From NCBI GenBank assembly GCA_014380505.1, contig JACMJT010000302.1:1-8304 (forward strand): 8,304 nt of DNA, read 5' to 3'. The notes beneath the pieces are model-generated. The model worked only from the letters and a program-made list of their open reading frames with translations, did not search any database and had not been told where the DNA came from. The DNA is from Hyphomicrobiales bacterium (GTDB lineage: Bacteria; Pseudomonadota; Alphaproteobacteria; Rhizobiales; Aestuariivirgaceae). Each line of letters begins with the position of its first letter. Position 1 is the stretch's first letter. Position numbers and translations under genes: made by a program. This document shows positions 6,451 to 8,304 of this stretch, one piece after another.

Positions 6451-7266
6451 ATGGCAGGAACCGACAAGACGCGCAATCAGGTTTTGGGGGCCGCACCGGT
6501 GGTGGTGCTGGTGAACCCGCAGCTCGGTGAAAACATCGGCACGGCGGCGCGCGCCATGGCGAATTTCGGGCTTTCTGAATTGCGCATCGTGGCGCCGCGT
6601 GACGGCTGGCCCAACGAGAAAGCGCTGACCGCCGCATCGGGAGCCAACTGGATCATCGAGGGCGCCACCGTATTCGACGGCCTCGCTTCCGCCCTCAAGG
6701 ACATAAACTACGTCTATGCAACGACGGCGAGACCGCGCGGCATGATCAAGGAAGTGACCACACCCGAACAGGCGGGTAGCGATATGCGGGTCCGCATCGG
6801 GCGCGGCGAAAAGATTGCCATGATGTTCGGCCGTGAACGCTGGGGTCTCGATAACGACGAGATTTCATTGGCCGATGTGATCGTAACCGCACCTGTCAAT
6901 CCGGCCTTCGCCTCCATCAACATTGCCCAGGCCGTGCTGCTCATGGGTTACGAGTGGTTCAAGGGCCGCGCCGAAACGCTGGGTCAGCAGACACCCGAGT
7001 TGCCCGCATTGAAAGGGCCGGGGCTGCAGACACCCGACACGCGGCTCGCCACCAAGGAAGAGTTGTACGGTTTTTTCGATCATCTTGAGCGTGAGCTCGC
7101 CGAGGCGGGCTTTTTCAAGACTGAGGACAAGAAGCCCGGCATCATGCGCAATATCCGCAATCTCTATTCGCGTGCACAGCTCACCGAACAGGAGGTGCGG
7201 AGCTTACGCGGCATGGTTGCCTCGCTGACGCAGGCCCATGTGAAGCGGAGAGAGGCGAAGCCGTGA
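6451..7266 (+). CDS. trmJ: tRNA 2'-O-methyltransferase, TrmJ-type (SpoU/TrmH family)
   Basis: 271 aa, SPOUT-class SAM-dependent methyltransferase. All three SpoU motifs are visible: motif 1 NPQLGENIGTAARAMANFG (22-40), with the conserved Asn28; motif 2 MMFGRERWGLDNDE (124-137); and motif 3 NPAFASINIAQAVLLMGYEW (150-169). The order, lack of an N-terminal RNA-binding domain, and C-terminal helical extension ending in RNLYSRAQLTEQEVRSLRGM fit TrmJ, which methylates the ribose of nucleotide 32 in tRNA anticodon loops. The exact nucleotide and tRNA set are inferred from the family. ATG at 6451 gives the expected MAGTDK-type N-terminus but no clear ribosome site; an in-frame GTG at 6418, three bases after GGAAGG, is an alternative. 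A GTG at 6358 would overlap tetR and is unlikely. The stop codon overlaps the murI start by four bases. Confidence 0.92.
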   Translation: MAGTDKTRNQVLGAAPVVVLVNPQLGENIGTAARAMANFGLSELRIVAPRDGWPNEKALTAASGANWIIEGATVFDGLASALKDINYVYATTARPRGMIKEVTTPEQAGSDMRVRIGRGEKIAMMFGRERWGLDNDEISLADVIVTAPVNPAFASINIAQAVLLMGYEWFKGRAETLGQQTPELPALKGPGLQTPDTRLATKEELYGFFDHLERELAEAGFFKTEDKKPGIMRNIRNLYSRAQLTEQEVRSLRGMVASLTQAHVKRREAKP

Positions 7267-8081
7267 CAGCGCCGCGCGTCCTTCTCTTTGACTCCGGCAT
7301 GGGTGGCTTGACCGTGGCCCGCGCCGTCGCCAGCCAGTTGCCGGATGCCCATCTCATATACGCCGCCGACAACGCTGGCTTTCCCTATGGCGCATGGAAG
7401 GAAGACGCTCTGGTGCGCCGTATCGTCGATGTAATGGGCGCCTTTATCGCGCGCTGTGGCCCCCACATCGTGGTCGTCGCTTGCAACGCTGCGTCGACCG
7501 CCGCACTCGCCCAATTGCGCGAAAGCTACAAGCTGCCGTTTGTCGGAACGGTTCCTGCGATCAAGCCCGCGGCGGCCCAGACCAAGTCCGGCATCATCGG
7601 TGTTCTGGCGACGCCCGGCACTGTCTCGCGTGAATACACTCAAGCCCTTATCCGCAACCATGCCAAGCAGTGCCAGGTGATTCTGCATGGCGCCAAGCGG
7701 CTCGCTGAAATGGCCGAGCAAAAGCTCAAGGGCAAAGGCATCGATCTTGAGGCGCTCCGGCGCGAGATAGCACCCGTCTTCCATGAGCAGAATGGCAAGC
7801 GAACCGATGTCGTGGTGTTGGGTTGCACGCACTATCCGCTGCTGATGAACGACTTGGCGAAGGTGGCGCCCTGGCCGGTCAGCTATCTGGATCCGGCGCC
7901 TGCCATCGCGCGGCGGGCCGCAGATGTTCTCGACGAAACACCGCTACATGCAGCTCCCAGGGAAATACCCACTCACGGCACGGTACTGCTCACCTCAGGG
8001 CGTGTCAGTGCGCCGGAGGAGCTTGCCGCCTACAAGTCCATGGGCTTCCCCATCCATGAGTCCCTTGCGATGCCGGTTTGA
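7263..8081 (+). CDS. murI: Glutamate racemase
   Basis: 272 aa, the typical length. It interconverts L- and D-glutamate by a cofactor-independent two-cysteine mechanism, supplying D-glutamate for peptidoglycan in the cytoplasm. Seen: FDSGMGGL (9-16) with the conserved Asp10 and Ser11; DNAGFPYG (36-43); ACNAAST (73-79) with catalytic Cys74; and GCTHYPLL (187-194) with the second catalytic Cys188. The start is GTG at 7263, sharing GTGA with the trmJ stop, and a purine-rich GAGAGG lies about seven bases upstream. The two genes are therefore probably cotranscribed and translationally coupled. Its stop codon lies inside the -35 box of the predicted rpsD promoter. Confidence 0.96.
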   Translation: MTAPRVLLFDSGMGGLTVARAVASQLPDAHLIYAADNAGFPYGAWKEDALVRRIVDVMGAFIARCGPHIVVVACNAASTAALAQLRESYKLPFVGTVPAIKPAAAQTKSGIIGVLATPGTVSREYTQALIRNHAKQCQVILHGAKRLAEMAEQKLKGKGIDLEALRREIAPVFHEQNGKRTDVVVLGCTHYPLLMNDLAKVAPWPVSYLDPAPAIARRAADVLDETPLHAAPREIPTHGTVLLTSGRVSAPEELAAYKSMGFPIHESLAMPV

Positions 8082-8106
8082 CAGGACGGGGCTCGTGTTC
8101 TATACG
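8077..8106 (+). promoter_or_regulatory. Candidate rpsD promoter overlapping the murI stop
   Basis: TTTGAC at 8077-8082 is followed after 17 bases by CTATAC at 8100-8105. Each matches the alphaproteobacterial CTTGAC/CTATAT consensus at five of six positions; read by the E. coli convention it is a perfect TTGACA at 8078-8083, 17 bases, then TATACG. The first box contains the murI TGA. Transcription would begin near 8112, giving rpsD its own strong promoter separate from trmJ-murI. Confidence 0.72.
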
Positions 8107-8111
8107 CCGGT

Positions 8112-8233
8112 CCAATCACGGAGCCGCCGTTCGCGCGCTCCGTGTTTGCTTGCCCGTGGGCCTTTGGCCCTGTCGGCCGGGAAACCGGCGTCAAGGAGGG
8201 TGGGTTCCAACATAACGATATTGGAGACCGTAA
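8112..8233 (+). promoter_or_regulatory. Structured 5' leader of rpsD (three hairpins)
   Basis: Predicted untranslated leader of about 120 bases. Hairpin 1 has arms CACGGAGC (8117-8124) and GCTCCGTG (8137-8144) with a 12-base loop, followed by TTTGCTT. Hairpin 2 is GGGCC-TTT-GGCCC (8158-8170). Hairpin 3 is GCCGG-GAAA-CCGGC (8176-8189), with a GAAA loop. A perfect AGGAGG follows at 8194-8199, 34 bases before the rpsD ATG, with no usable start codon at normal spacing. The working ribosome site is GGAG at 8223-8226, seven bases before the ATG. S4 is a known regulator of its own mRNA in other bacteria. Alternatively, hairpin 1 with its short T-rich tail could simply be a weak murI terminator. Confidence 0.55.
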
Positions 8234-8304
8234 ATGACAAAGCGTCTGACCGCCAAGCACAAGATCGACCGCCGCATGGGCGAAAATATCTGGGGCCGCC
8301 CGAA
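8234..8304 (+). CDS. rpsD: 30S ribosomal protein S4, N-terminal part
   Basis: The window ends after 23 codons. The visible residues, MTKRLTAKHKIDRRMGENIW followed by GRP, are the characteristic alphaproteobacterial S4 N-terminus (K-KIDRRMGENIWGRPKS in relatives). S4 binds 16S rRNA directly and starts assembly of the small subunit body. ATG at 8234 is preceded by GGAG at a seven-base spacing. The gene has its own predicted promoter and a long structured leader. The rest of the protein, about 180 residues, lies beyond the window. Confidence 0.93.
   Translation, partial: MTKRLTAKHKIDRRMGENIWGRP

Overview
The window is GC-rich, dense in genes, and looks like the chromosome of an alphaproteobacterium, probably Hyphomicrobiales-like. 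Three things point there. The genes use GTG starts and short overlaps. Two promoter candidates fit the alphaproteobacterial CTTGAC-N17-CTATAT pattern. A TrmJ-type methyltransferase, a MurI of the rhizobial 'DNAGFPYGAW' style and an S4 gene follow one another. The lineage is inferred from recognised protein motifs, not from a database search. No RNA genes, insertion sequences, prophage genes or CRISPR arrays were seen, and no gene-free stretch exceeds about 180 bases.

Left part (1-4633): the 3' end of a class-3-like (rhizobial type) L-asparaginase runs rightward. It converges, with a 23-base overlap at the 3' ends, on a leftward two-gene operon. That operon encodes an unusually long (609 aa) PLP enzyme of the Cys/Met-metabolism (transsulfuration) fold, followed by a zinc medium-chain alcohol dehydrogenase that starts almost on the PLP gene's stop codon. 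Divergent from the operon across a 92-base gap is an MFS exporter-type permease.

Middle part (4634-6398): the MFS gene converges on a leftward homocysteine S-methyltransferase-family gene. A TetR-family regulator is divergent from that gene. The regulator has a near-textbook self-operator: a perfect 8-bp inverted repeat with a 5-bp spacer, covering its own -10 element and the start of its transcript. The PLP enzyme, dehydrogenase, permease and methyltransferase could form a small sulfur-amino-acid module controlled by this TetR protein, but that link is an inference from position and family only.

Right part (6399-8304): conserved housekeeping genes. trmJ (tRNA position-32 2'-O-methylation) and murI (D-glutamate for peptidoglycan) overlap by four bases (GTGA). 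rpsD (ribosomal protein S4) follows and is cut by the window edge. A strong promoter for rpsD is embedded in the murI stop codon. It predicts a roughly 120-base 5' leader with three GC-rich hairpins and an extra perfect Shine-Dalgarno sequence far from the start codon, a candidate autoregulatory ribosomal-protein leader.

Most of the window is ordinary. The best leads are the rpsD leader, the TetR operator/near-leaderless start and the large PLP enzyme with its partner dehydrogenase.
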